DNA of 64,000 nucleotides from Cryomorphaceae bacterium. GTDB lineage: Bacteria; Bacteroidota; Bacteroidia; Flavobacteriales; ECT2AJA-044. This document shows positions 23,837 to 32,877 of this stretch, in pieces. The DNA lies in the NCBI GenBank assembly GCA_017798125.1, contig CP059070.1:2728001-2792000 (forward strand), in the 5' to 3' direction. Numbering within the stretch: position 1 is the stretch's first letter; each line of letters opens with the position of its first letter. A model generated the notes under the pieces. The model was given only the letters and a program-made list of their open reading frames with translations, searched no databases and was not told the DNA's origin. A program made the translations under genes and the position numbers.

Positions 23837-25577
23837 GACAGTCAACATTAATTTAGCAGGAATCATCTTCCACGTTGATGAAGATGCTTACGGTCGCTTG
23901 AGCGATTACCTGCAGGCCTTGAAAGCGAAGTTCGCTGGAGAGCCCGGTGGTGACGAGATCATTGCCGATGTAGAAGCCCGTATGGCTGAGCTGTTTCAAA
24001 GTCGTACTGGGGATTCCAAACAAGTCATTACCCGTGTGGACGTAGACGAGGTCATTGCCGTTCTCGGTGAGCCAGAAGACTACGAAGACGTGGAGGAAGA
24101 TGGTCCTAGTGCAAAGAGCTACGAGGAGACTTCATCTTCGAGCTCCTCTTCGGGTTCGAGCGACCGCAAACGCCGCAGAAGGATCTTCCGTAATCCCGAT
24201 GATGCCATCATTGGTGGTGTTGCTGGAGGACTTGGAGCATACTTGAACATCGATCCGGTGTTTGTGCGCTTGATCTTTGTTCTCTCCTTCTTCGGATGGG
24301 GAACCGGATTCCTACTCTACTTGGTTTTGTGGATTATTATTCCCGAAGCGCGCAGTACCGCTGAAAAGCTGGAAATGCGAGGGGAAGACGTCAATCTGAA
24401 CAACATCGAAAAGTCCATTAAGGAAGAAATCGACAGTTTGAAGAATCGTCTGAATGATCTGGGCAGTGATGCTGGAAAAACAGCTCGTCGCGGAGCTTCA
24501 GCCTCTAAGAGAGGAATCGATAAAATCGTCGACCTATTCTTGGCGATCCTCCGAGTCTTTGTAAAACTGGTCTTGGCCATCATTGGCTTCTCGCTCATCA
24601 TCACGGCCATTACCATCATCATAGCCCTTACCGGAGCGATGTTCGGCGCCAGCATGTGGTTCGTCTCCTGGCCGGATCCAGGCCTTGCCGGAATTGGATT
24701 CATGCAGGTACAAGACTTACTCTTCATTGACAATGGACACTTCTGGCTAACCGCTAGTGGACTCCTATTGGTTGTCTTGGTTCCACTGATCAGTATCGTG
24801 GCCCTTGGTGCTCGATTGCTCTTTAAAGTGCCTAAAATGAGCCGCATGACCAATACGACCCTGTCCATTCTATTCGGTGTGGGTATGATCCTGACCATCA
24901 TTGGAGCCATCCGATTAGGTGTTGACTTTGACGATGGAGGGCGATACACTACTGAACTGGACGTTCCTTTGGTTGAAGGACCCATTCAGATCGTCGGGGG
25001 CACAGACGATATCTCGGATATGCTGCAGTACGACCGCAGTGTCTTCATGGACATCACAGAAGACCGGATCCACACGCGCAACGTACACTTTGACATCGAG
25101 CGTGCGGCTGGTGCTACAGCGAAGCTCCAGATTCGTCAATATGCTCGCGGAAGCAATAAATGGGAGGCGCGGAAGCGTGCAGAGCAGATTACCTATGACG
25201 CAGTCATTGACAGCGGAAGAATTGAGCTGCCGAACCATTTGAATTTCTCTATCGATGAGAAATGGCGCAATCAGGAGTTGTACATCACGCTCTACCTTCC
25301 TAAAGGAGCCAGTGTCTACCTGAACGAATCGGCAATCTCCGTGATTGATGACATTGACAATACCACAAACACCTGGGATTGGGATATGGTCAATCATACC
25401 TGGATGATGAACAACCAAGGACTCTCTTGTATGGATTGTACCTGGACGGAAGAAGAGCAAGAAGGATTCCGTGAAGGTTTTAACAACGACGAAGAAGAGT
25501 ACATGGAGTACGAGGACAAAGATTGGGGCGACGGTGAGCACAATTGGGAGTCCGAAGACTGGGACGAAGAAATGTAA
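23829..25577 (+). CDS. PspC-domain membrane protein
   Basis: 582 residues. The N-terminal part (1-90) resembles a small alpha/beta domain often called HAAS-like, with DEDAYGRLSDYLQALK and EIIADVEARMAELF. After a Ser-rich linker comes the PspC domain (about 116-178: RIFRNPDDAIIGGVAGGLGAYLNIDPVFVRL, then two helices), three further membrane segments (about 238-263, 305-330, 350-365) and a C-terminal periplasmic or cytoplasmic beta-rich region ending in a highly acidic tail. PspC proteins in E. coli sense membrane damage together with PspA. No PspA or PspB is seen here. Confidence 0.87.
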   Translation: MNKTVNINLAGIIFHVDEDAYGRLSDYLQALKAKFAGEPGGDEIIADVEARMAELFQSRTGDSKQVITRVDVDEVIAVLGEPEDYEDVEEDGPSAKSYEETSSSSSSSGSSDRKRRRRIFRNPDDAIIGGVAGGLGAYLNIDPVFVRLIFVLSFFGWGTGFLLYLVLWIIIPEARSTAEKLEMRGEDVNLNNIEKSIKEEIDSLKNRLNDLGSDAGKTARRGASASKRGIDKIVDLFLAILRVFVKLVLAIIGFSLIITAITIIIALTGAMFGASMWFVSWPDPGLAGIGFMQVQDLLFIDNGHFWLTASGLLLVVLVPLISIVALGARLLFKVPKMSRMTNTTLSILFGVGMILTIIGAIRLGVDFDDGGRYTTELDVPLVEGPIQIVGGTDDISDMLQYDRSVFMDITEDRIHTRNVHFDIERAAGATAKLQIRQYARGSNKWEARKRAEQITYDAVIDSGRIELPNHLNFSIDEKWRNQELYITLYLPKGASVYLNESAISVIDDIDNTTNTWDWDMVNHTWMMNNQGLSCMDCTWTEEEQEGFREGFNNDEEEYMEYEDKDWGDGEHNWESEDWDEEM

Positions 25578-25601
25578 GACAGACATCGTACATTTAGCCG
25601 C

Positions 25602-28475
25602 ATGATGCGGAAGATCCTAATAGCCCTGTGTTGGTTGCCCTTTGGGGGCCTAGCACAGGGCTATTTTCAGCAGCGGGTTGACCATGTCATGGACGTTCAT
25701 TTTGACCACGATGCGGAAGAACTTCGCGGCTTTGACTCCATGACCTATGTGAACGAGAGCCCGGACACCCTTCATGAAGTCTACATGCACCTTTGGCCCA
25801 ATGCGTATCAAGGGGATCACACCGCTCTTGGGAAGCAAATGCTGGAGGATCGGGATACCTACTTACACTTTAATGAGGACGTGCGAGGCTCCATTGATTC
25901 TGTGGCCTTTACCGTGAACGGTGTGAACGTCGCTTACAGTGAAGTCGACGGAAATCCAGACGTGGTTCGATTTGACTTTCCCGAACCTCTTTTACCAGGG
26001 GACTCCGTTATCATCGAGACCCCATTTCGCGTGAACTTGCCTGACGGTAGAGTCAGCCGGATGGGTGTTTTAAAACACTCCGTTATGGCAACCCAGTGGT
26101 ACCCCAAACCAGCCGTGTACGATAGAGACGGCTGGCACCCAATGCCCTACTTGAACCAAGGTGAATTCTACAGTGAATTCGGTTCATTTGATGTAACGGT
26201 TCACCTCGACACCTCGTACACCCTAGCGGCTACAGGACGCCCAGTACATCATGAGATAGACGGTGCCCAACAAACGTATCGCTTTAGACAAGATAGCATT
26301 CACGACTTTGCCTGGTTTGCGGATCAACGTTGGCAGGTGCTTCACGACAGTGTCCAGCTTCCCTGGAGTGATCGCTGGGTCCACACATGGGCTTACTATA
26401 CCCCTAGAAACGAAACACTCTGGCAGAGTGCCTCGGAATACCTCAAGGATGCTACTTACTATTATTCACTATGGAATGGAGACTATCCATACGAACATGT
26501 GATTGCAGTGGATGGAACCATAGCGGCCGGTGGTGGAATGGAATACCCCATGATCACCATCATTGGCAATGAAAACAGCGCTCGGAGTCTAGAGACGGTT
26601 ATCATGCACGAAGTCGGGCACAATTGGTTTTATGGCGTGCTCGGTAGCAACGAGCGCGATCATGCCTGGATGGATGAGGGAATCAATACGGCGAATGAAA
26701 TTCGGTACATCAAAACCAAGTATCCCGAAAGGGAGATCGTTGATATCGACTCGCGTTTGGTCGACAAGATCAAAAAATGGTTTGACCTTGAAGGCTACGA
26801 CGTATTTGACGCCAACTATCTTCCTTATTTATTCAGTGCTCGTTTTGGGGTGGATCAGGCGATTGAAACGTCCTCCGAAGATTTCAATTCTCTGAACTAC
26901 GGGGCCATTGTCTATTCTAAGACAGGGCTCGTCTTTGAATACCTCCGCCACTATTGGGGCGACTCTTTGTACGATGCTGGGATGCGAGCGTATTACGATC
27001 GCTGGCAGTTCAAACATCCCCGGCCCGACGATCTGCAAGAGGTCCTCGAAGACGTCAGTGGCGAATCCCTGAATTGGCTGTTTGCTGATTTGATTGAGTC
27101 AAACCTTCAGGTGGACTACAAAGTCAAAAAAGTCTCCAAGAACGAGGTGACCGTTCGTAACCGTACGGCCTTACAAGTGCCCTACTCTGCTAGTCTGATC
27201 AAGGGTGATCAAGAAGTGAAGCGGATTTGGATGCCTCCTATGGTCAAAGACACCACTTGGTCACTGCCGGATGTCGATTTCGATGCCGTGCGGATTGATG
27301 CACCAGAAGAGCTCATTGAAGAATTCAGGCACAATAACCTCTGGCGTTCAGAAGGGCTTCTGAAAAAGGTAGAACCCATTAAGCTTCAATTCTATGGCAG
27401 TCTGGATCGGCCCGAAAAGACACAGATTTACTGGTCCCCCATGCTGAGTTGGAATAACTACGATAAATTCTTGGTCGGTTTCGCGGTGTACAACGCCAAC
27501 GTACCCGTCAAGCCTTTTCAGTACCGAATTGCGCCTATGTATAGCATAGGCCAAGGAACCCTGAACGGAGCGGGTCACTCTACAATAACCAAGTATTTTG
27601 ACGACGGGGTCTTTCAATACATCCGGCTTGGCGTCTACGGCCGACACTTTAGCTACGATACAGATCTAACCTATACGCGTCTAACGACAGCATTGAACGT
27701 CCAGTTTCGCAGACCCTATCCTCGAAGTCCCTACAGCCACTCCCTGCGCGTTCGAAACGTGTCGGTATGGCGTGAACTACCAACAATAGCTGAACCTCCT
27801 GTCACTGTAGACTTGGCAAACAGCAACTACTCAATTTTAGATTTTCGCTACCGACTAGACAACCAGCATGTCCTTCACCCTTGGCAAGTTTTCTTCGACA
27901 CTCAATTTGCCACGGGCTTTGTCAAGAGCTATGTCGACGCCACCTTCCAATGGCAGATCCGCAAAGGAAGTCGTCTACAATGGCGCAACTACCTCGGTTG
28001 GTTTTGGCGCAATGAATATCCGTCCTCCGGATCCTACTACAACTTCGGACTGAGCAACACGCCTGACTACCTTTTCGAACTCTACTTTCTGGGCCGATCG
28101 GAGGATGATGGATTCTTAAGCCGTCAGTTTTTTGTTCAAGATGGGGGCCTGAAGTACGATACCCGATCCACGGTCAATGCATTTTTGGCGAGTTCCACCG
28201 TGCAATACCCCATTTGGCGCTTCTTTCAAGTCTACGTGGAGGGCGCCTACACGTCGAATCAATTTAGCACTGGACCAAACGAGAATCTCTTTCACTACGG
28301 AGCTGGCCTTTCCCTGCGCTTCATTCCCGACTTCGTTGAGCTCTATTTCCCTGTGGCCTACGGGAATAGTGAAGAAGGCCTCCGAGACGGAGTCAATCCC
28401 TTCGGCGATTTTCGCTTCGTCCTCGATCTGCGGCTCGATGAAATCTACCGCCGCCTCTCCCAAGGACTTTATTAA
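25602..28475 (+). CDS. M1-family zinc metallopeptidase with long C-terminal beta-rich region
   Basis: 957 residues with a signal peptide (MMRKILIALCWLPFGGLAQG). The M1 zinc site is HEVGH at 336-340 with the third ligand Glu359 (WMDEG), and an exopeptidase-like GGGMEYP is at about 308-314, Tyr replacing the usual Asn. M1 enzymes remove N-terminal residues from peptides. The catalytic part ends near residue 530. The remaining 400 residues are rich in Tyr, Phe and Trp in alternating strands (for example FRRPYPRSPYSHSLRVRN) and end YRRLSQGLY, which suggests a beta-barrel or outer-membrane-associated domain. It stands alone, 24 bp after the PspC gene, and ends before a hairpin terminator. Confidence 0.88.
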   Translation: MMRKILIALCWLPFGGLAQGYFQQRVDHVMDVHFDHDAEELRGFDSMTYVNESPDTLHEVYMHLWPNAYQGDHTALGKQMLEDRDTYLHFNEDVRGSIDSVAFTVNGVNVAYSEVDGNPDVVRFDFPEPLLPGDSVIIETPFRVNLPDGRVSRMGVLKHSVMATQWYPKPAVYDRDGWHPMPYLNQGEFYSEFGSFDVTVHLDTSYTLAATGRPVHHEIDGAQQTYRFRQDSIHDFAWFADQRWQVLHDSVQLPWSDRWVHTWAYYTPRNETLWQSASEYLKDATYYYSLWNGDYPYEHVIAVDGTIAAGGGMEYPMITIIGNENSARSLETVIMHEVGHNWFYGVLGSNERDHAWMDEGINTANEIRYIKTKYPEREIVDIDSRLVDKIKKWFDLEGYDVFDANYLPYLFSARFGVDQAIETSSEDFNSLNYGAIVYSKTGLVFEYLRHYWGDSLYDAGMRAYYDRWQFKHPRPDDLQEVLEDVSGESLNWLFADLIESNLQVDYKVKKVSKNEVTVRNRTALQVPYSASLIKGDQEVKRIWMPPMVKDTTWSLPDVDFDAVRIDAPEELIEEFRHNNLWRSEGLLKKVEPIKLQFYGSLDRPEKTQIYWSPMLSWNNYDKFLVGFAVYNANVPVKPFQYRIAPMYSIGQGTLNGAGHSTITKYFDDGVFQYIRLGVYGRHFSYDTDLTYTRLTTALNVQFRRPYPRSPYSHSLRVRNVSVWRELPTIAEPPVTVDLANSNYSILDFRYRLDNQHVLHPWQVFFDTQFATGFVKSYVDATFQWQIRKGSRLQWRNYLGWFWRNEYPSSGSYYNFGLSNTPDYLFELYFLGRSEDDGFLSRQFFVQDGGLKYDTRSTVNAFLASSTVQYPIWRFFQVYVEGAYTSNQFSTGPNENLFHYGAGLSLRFIPDFVELYFPVAYGNSEEGLRDGVNPFGDFRFVLDLRLDEIYRRLSQGLY

Positions 28476-28487
28476 CATATTTTTTAG

Positions 28488-28570
28488 GGCAAGAACATAA
28501 TGTGCCCCAAAATTCCCCGTTATCATATCACCTATGTGAATAGGCGCATGGGTAACTGGGTTTGGTTAGA
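28488..28570 (+). ncRNA. candidate structured RNA or 3'-UTR element (weak)
   Basis: Non-coding stretch between the M1 peptidase stop and the terminator at 28571. It contains the hairpin CCTAT-GTGA-ATAGG (28531-28544), and GTGCCCC at 28502-28508 can pair with the left arm GGGGCA of the terminator, giving a mutually exclusive fold. A short open frame starting ATGGGTAACTGGGTTTGG (28548) carries two Trp codons but has no visible ribosome site. No -7 box is convincing (TATTTTTT at 28478), so it may simply be the 3' UTR. Confidence 0.25.
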
Positions 28571-28604
28571 GGGGCAATCGCGAGGTTGTCCCTTTCTTTT
28601 TTCT
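28571..28604 (+). terminator. intrinsic terminator after the M1 peptidase gene
   Basis: GGGGCAA (28571-28577) pairs with TTGTCCC (28586-28592) across an 8-base loop, with one G-T pair, followed by a T-rich run (TTTCTTTTTTCTTT). Confidence 0.7.
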
Positions 28605-28632
28605 TTGTGATTTAGCCTTTTCGGAGCCTCCC

Positions 28633-28652
28633 TTTGGCCCTACGGGCCGATG
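28633..28652 (+). repeat. dispersed palindrome, intergenic copy (copy 4)
   Basis: TTTGGCCCTACGGGCCGATG, the complete main form, 7 bp beyond the stop of the minus-strand radical SAM gene and 29 bp after the terminator of the plus-strand gene. It could serve as the transcription end for the radical SAM operon, but it has no T run on that strand. Confidence 0.7.
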
Positions 28653-28659
28653 CTTGGCC

Positions 28660-29676
28660 TCAGAACGTCTGGCAATTCTTGCACAGCTCCAGCTCTGACT
28701 TCCGCCCCGCATCCAGTAGATCTAGATATCTTCTTCGTTCTGGAGAACGATAAATTCCCCACAAATCATTGGTCAGAATATTCCCAACTACCCCTTTTGA
28801 GTTCAAATCATTGCAGCACACGGTAACGTCCCCGTTCGGCAACCAAATCATTTGACGAAGCAAGAGATCGCATCCGCGTCCTTTTAGATTTTTGACTGCT
28901 TCGCCTTCGATGGCAACTTCTCCCCCCCAATCGTGTAATCGGCGCATTTCGTGGTGATCAAAGGCTTCGGCAAGTTCGACGAATTCGGGGTGCATCCAAG
29001 AATAGTCAAGGGCCTTGGGCTCGGGAACAATAGTGATTCCATAGACACGAACAGCTCGAGCACCTTGGTGGGCATATTGTGTGAAAAACTTGACGTTGTC
29101 GTAGAACTTATCCCACTTTGCGTTTACGCGTAGATTCTCAAAATCCTCTGGCGTTCCGCCATCCAAGCTAAATCCCACTTCATCGACTAGGCCTTCATCA
29201 ATAATTTCTCGGGCTAGCTTTTCCCTTAAGAGCATTCCATTGGTCAACATCGAGACCTTCGGAAAGTCTATACCCCTGGAGCGTGCTCTTTCCCGGTACT
29301 CCTTGATGATTCGGAGCATATCTAAGCGTTTAGGATGAAGTAAAGTCTCACCACCATTGTACAACTGAAATTTATGCACGCTGTGGAATCGCTCATCTTC
29401 CAAGAAATTATCGAGAAAACGTCTTAGGATTAACGGAGACATGGAAACCTTTGGCTTCAGGTGATCTAAAGCACAAAACTGACACCTCAGATTACACGCA
29501 GAGTGAAATTCTAAGCTGATTTCTTTAATGCTCACTCGCGTATCGTTACCAGGCCATCGGTAATACCATCGGTATTGAGCACGATTATTCCATTCCTGTG
29601 CTTTTTTGAGCACCGGCCAAACAACAGGATGTTCGTAGTATCGAGCCTTCAGTCGCTCGCGAATGGACGTTTCCAT
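28660..29676 (-). CDS. radical SAM/SPASM domain protein
   Basis: 338 residues. The radical SAM cluster CX3CX2C is C61, C65, C68 (ACNLRCQFC). The C-terminal SPASM-like part has Cys in GRGCDLLL, VTVCCNDLN and ELCKNCQTF, which could bind one further cluster; the last three residues fall right at the stop. Such enzymes start radical reactions, often peptide or sugar modification. No precursor peptide gene or transporter lies beside it, so the substrate is unknown. It follows the MoxR gene after 45 bp and ends the guaB-to-radical-SAM run on the minus strand. Confidence 0.85.
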   Translation of the reverse strand: METSIRERLKARYYEHPVVWPVLKKAQEWNNRAQYRWYYRWPGNDTRVSIKEISLEFHSACNLRCQFCALDHLKPKVSMSPLILRRFLDNFLEDERFHSVHKFQLYNGGETLLHPKRLDMLRIIKEYRERARSRGIDFPKVSMLTNGMLLREKLAREIIDEGLVDEVGFSLDGGTPEDFENLRVNAKWDKFYDNVKFFTQYAHQGARAVRVYGITIVPEPKALDYSWMHPEFVELAEAFDHHEMRRLHDWGGEVAIEGEAVKNLKGRGCDLLLRQMIWLPNGDVTVCCNDLNSKGVVGNILTNDLWGIYRSPERRRYLDLLDAGRKSELELCKNCQTF

Positions 29677-29721
29677 GATCTCAAAGTTCCGACCTCTAGA
29701 AGGTCTAAACCATGAGATATA

Positions 29722-30684
29722 TCAGAATAGGGAGGTAATAATTTGCTCTTCGCTAATCCCCTCTGCTTCGGCCTTGTAGTTCTTGACAATACGGTGTCGG
29801 AGAATGGCAAAAGCAACAGCTCGTACATCCTCTTGGTCAGGAGCGTACTTTCCATTAATGGCTGCATGCGCCTTTGCTCCTAGAATCAAGTTCTGAGAGG
29901 CGCGCGGACCCGCTCCCCAGCTCAAGTACTTCTTCACCATCTCAGGAGCTGCCTCTTCGGCTGGGCGAGTACTGCTCGCCAGGCGAACCGCGTATTCCAA
30001 AACATTATCACTCACGGGAATACGACGAATCAGATCCTGAATTCGAATGATTTCTTCGGCAGACAAAACATGTCCAACTTCAGCTCGGTAATCGCTGGTC
30101 GTATTTTTGACGATCTGCACTTCTTCTTCAAAACTTGGATACTCAACCTTGATGTTGAACATGAAACGGTCCAACTGCGCTTCGGGCAGTGGGTAGGTAC
30201 CTTCCTGCTCAATTGGGTTTTGCGTCGCAAGTACGAAGAAGGGCTCATCCAACTTGTAGCGATGACCTCCCGCGGTCACTGCTTTTTCCTGCATAGCCTC
30301 CAGAAGGGCTGATTGCGTTTTAGGTGGAGTTCGGTTAATCTCATCCGCCAAAATAATGTTGGCGAACAAGGGTCCCTTGACAAATTTGAAGTGTCTATCC
30401 TCTCCAAGGATTTCACTTCCAATAATGTCACTTGGCATCAAATCCGGAGTGAACTGAATTCGGTTGAAAGACAATCCCAATGCCTCGGCAATGGTATTGA
30501 CCAAAAGGGTCTTAGCCAAACCAGGAACTCCAACAAGCAAACAGTGCCCTTTGCTGAAGATGCTGATGATGACATCGCGAACGACTTCATCTTGGCCGAC
30601 AATTACTTTTCCTATTTCCTTCTTGAGTTCGGCGTATTGGCCGACCAATGCATCTACTGCGGCAACATCAGAGTTGTTCGACAT
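29722..30684 (-). CDS. MoxR-family AAA+ ATPase
   Basis: 320 residues. Walker A GVPGLAKT is at 52-59, Walker B LADEINRTPPKTQSALLEAMQE at about 111-132, and the MoxR-specific ATQNPIEQEGTYPLPEAQLDRFMF at about 153-176. MoxR ATPases work as chaperones that insert metals or assemble complexes, usually with DUF58 and von Willebrand domain partners. Here no such partner is adjacent. Instead it follows surA by 2 bp, an order that recurs in Bacteroidota, and may act on envelope proteins. Confidence 0.93.
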   Translation of the reverse strand: MSNNSDVAAVDALVGQYAELKKEIGKVIVGQDEVVRDVIISIFSKGHCLLVGVPGLAKTLLVNTIAEALGLSFNRIQFTPDLMPSDIIGSEILGEDRHFKFVKGPLFANIILADEINRTPPKTQSALLEAMQEKAVTAGGHRYKLDEPFFVLATQNPIEQEGTYPLPEAQLDRFMFNIKVEYPSFEEEVQIVKNTTSDYRAEVGHVLSAEEIIRIQDLIRRIPVSDNVLEYAVRLASSTRPAEEAAPEMVKKYLSWGAGPRASQNLILGAKAHAAINGKYAPDQEDVRAVAFAILRHRIVKNYKAEAEGISEEQIITSLF

Positions 30685-30686
30685 GC

Positions 30687-32048
30687 TTATAGATCGTTCT
30701 TGGTCCAGTTGTACTGGAAATTACATTCATAACTGTTGGGCATCACACGCACATAGGTATCGTCCAAACGGTCCGATACCCAATCCGTGGTGATTTCCTG
30801 CTGTTTCTTACCGGTGGCCATCATTTGCAAACGCTGGTAGTCATCTTTCAGGTTGGCCCGGTGGGGCTCCGAACGGCTAATGAGCTGTACCAAACGAAAT
30901 CCCTGCTTACCATTGGGCGTTTGGTAGTTAATCGGCCCGGCAATCTCGCCCACATTCACTTCTTCAATGGTGAAATAAACCGAGCGGTCCAATTCGGAGA
31001 TCTCAAACTTGGTATCCGCTGTGGCCGGATTCACCATAAGTCCCCCGTTGTTTTTGGTATCCGTATCATCAGAGTATTCCATTGCGGCCTCCTCAAAGCT
31101 CAAAATTCCGTCATTGATAATGACCTTCAGACTATCCAAAAAGTTCTGGGCTTCCTGTAAATCTTGAGGGCTTATTTTAGGTACAATCAAAATGTGGCGC
31201 ACGTCGATCTCCTGCCCTCTTTTGGCCTCCAATTGGCAGACATGGTATCCGAATTGGGTTTCGAAAACGTCGCTAACCTCGCCTGGCTGGAGCGCAAAGG
31301 CTACTCCCTCAAACTCCTTGACAAACTGGCCGCGTTTTACCCCTTCATACAATCCTCCGTTCTTCGAAGAACCGGGGTCCTCGGAATAGAGGATGGCCAT
31401 GGTTGAAAACTTGGAACCGTTGGCAATACGTTCTTTGATCTGTCTCAGCTCTTCAATAGCGTCCGTCTTCGCTTCTTCCCGTACTTCAGGAAACTTGACG
31501 ATCTGAGCTACCTCGACTTCCGGAATTGATGAGGGAAGGCTATCTCTGGGGATGTCCCGGTAAAACTTACGCACCTCGCCTGGAGTAACCTCAACTTCGC
31601 CCACGACTTCACCTTGCATGCGCTGAGCCGTCAATTGACTCTTCATCGAAGAACGCATTTCCTCTTTAATCTCAACGATGGACTGCCCGTAAAACTCTTC
31701 GAGTTTCTGGATACCCCCAATTTGAGCCTCGAGCATGGACAAACGGCGATCCATTTCGGATTCCACTTGTTCGTCAGAGATGATAATAGAGTCAATCTCT
31801 GCCTGATTTAATAGGAGCTTTTCAAACATCAAATCTTCAAATACCTGACATTTGGATAAGGCGGTCTCTGCAATACCCTGCTGTTGATACTGAAGATACT
31901 GCGCTTCTACATCCGAACGGAGTACTTTGTAACCGCCGACAACGGCGACCACCTGGTCAATAACTTCCCCAGTGGGCTGGGCCCATCCGGCCGTGGAGGC
32001 CGATAAAAACAATACCAAAAAGGCCTTAATCGTAGATCTCAAACTCAT
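30687..32048 (-). CDS. SurA-like periplasmic peptidyl-prolyl isomerase/chaperone
   Basis: 453 residues with a signal peptide ending SAGWAQP. The N-terminal chaperone part begins VVAVVGGYKVLRSDVEAQYLQ (about 32-52). Two parvulin-type domains follow (about 175-270 and 280-400), recognised by FSTMAILYSEDPGSSKNGG and VRHILIVPKISPQDLQEAQ. Such proteins guide outer-membrane proteins through the periplasm. Its start lies 23 bp inside the 3' end of the upstream lipoprotein gene, and the MoxR gene starts 2 bp after its stop. It is one of three folding factors in a row. Confidence 0.88.
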   Translation of the reverse strand: MSLRSTIKAFLVLFLSASTAGWAQPTGEVIDQVVAVVGGYKVLRSDVEAQYLQYQQQGIAETALSKCQVFEDLMFEKLLLNQAEIDSIIISDEQVESEMDRRLSMLEAQIGGIQKLEEFYGQSIVEIKEEMRSSMKSQLTAQRMQGEVVGEVEVTPGEVRKFYRDIPRDSLPSSIPEVEVAQIVKFPEVREEAKTDAIEELRQIKERIANGSKFSTMAILYSEDPGSSKNGGLYEGVKRGQFVKEFEGVAFALQPGEVSDVFETQFGYHVCQLEAKRGQEIDVRHILIVPKISPQDLQEAQNFLDSLKVIINDGILSFEEAAMEYSDDTDTKNNGGLMVNPATADTKFEISELDRSVYFTIEEVNVGEIAGPINYQTPNGKQGFRLVQLISRSEPHRANLKDDYQRLQMMATGKKQQEITTDWVSDRLDDTYVRVMPNSYECNFQYNWTKNDL

Positions 32049-32877
32049 TCCTTTTCTGCGCGTCTTCGTATAAACGATTTTCCATCTCTTTTATTAGGTC
32101 CAGTTTGCGCTGGTGCAAGATAATGTTCTCGATGGTAGGGCGCACGTACTCCAAGGGCGAAAAACTGTCGGTCACCTTGTAGTCCTCAATGTGAATAAAA
32201 TACACCGCTGTTGAATCTTCAATCTCCACATATTCGTTCGCGCGTAAAAACTGCTCTTGATTATACGTCTGCAAGGGAACGCGAAGCACCAAATCCATAA
32301 ACGAAATCCAAGTAGTATCGCTCATATACCGCTCTTGTGCGAAGTCCAGAGCAAACTGCTGACGCTTTTCTATATCGGTCTCGCGACGCGAACGAAACCA
32401 ACGTCTAAAATCACTCAGCTTTGGCGTTGCCGGATCAAATTTGTAGTACTCCGCACGAACAATGTTCTCTTTGAGCTCAAAATTATCCTGGTTTTCCTGA
32501 TAGTACTCTTCTACCTGAGATTCCGTGATCACCGTATCCAGATACTCGGCGATTAGCTTCTTTTCATAGAGTGAACGAACCAAGCTATTTCTGTACTCTT
32601 CAACGAGGCGATCCACATCCTTCTCATTCTCGCTCAAATTGAGCTCTGCTTTTTGAAGCACAAGGCGTTTCCGAGCCCAATTGTAAATGTAGTTGTAGGC
32701 GATCGCAGCGCTGTCCTCGGGACTTAGGTCATCGGACAGTACTTCGTCCAAATCGGTGCGAAGCAAGTATTCCTCTCCTACACGTGCTATGGCATCCGAA
32801 TGGTCCGTTCCTTCAAACAAGGTACAGGATACCGTACTCAGACAAACACAGGCGATAAAAAAGGAGAGTATCCGCAT
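32026..32877 (-). CDS. SurA-N-like lipoprotein without a parvulin domain
   Basis: 283 residues. A lipobox Cys at about 18 (LSTVSC) marks a lipoprotein. The sequence has the SurA-type N-terminal chaperone pattern (AIARVGEEYLLRTDLDEVL, then DTVITESQVEEYYQENQDNFELKENIVRAEYYKF), but I see no parvulin domain. It sits between two peptidyl-prolyl isomerases with a 1-bp overlap upstream and a 23-bp overlap downstream. It is likely a foldase partner that lost, or never had, the catalytic domain. Confidence 0.75.
   Translation of the reverse strand: MRILSFFIACVCLSTVSCTLFEGTDHSDAIARVGEEYLLRTDLDEVLSDDLSPEDSAAIAYNYIYNWARKRLVLQKAELNLSENEKDVDRLVEEYRNSLVRSLYEKKLIAEYLDTVITESQVEEYYQENQDNFELKENIVRAEYYKFDPATPKLSDFRRWFRSRRETDIEKRQQFALDFAQERYMSDTTWISFMDLVLRVPLQTYNQEQFLRANEYVEIEDSTAVYFIHIEDYKVTDSFSPLEYVRPTIENIILHQRKLDLIKEMENRLYEDAQKRNEFEIYD

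Noticed and set aside
24317-25586. Two minus-strand frames of over 220 codons opposite the PspC gene
   Set aside because: They are antisense to a conserved PspC protein, have low-complexity content and no start context.
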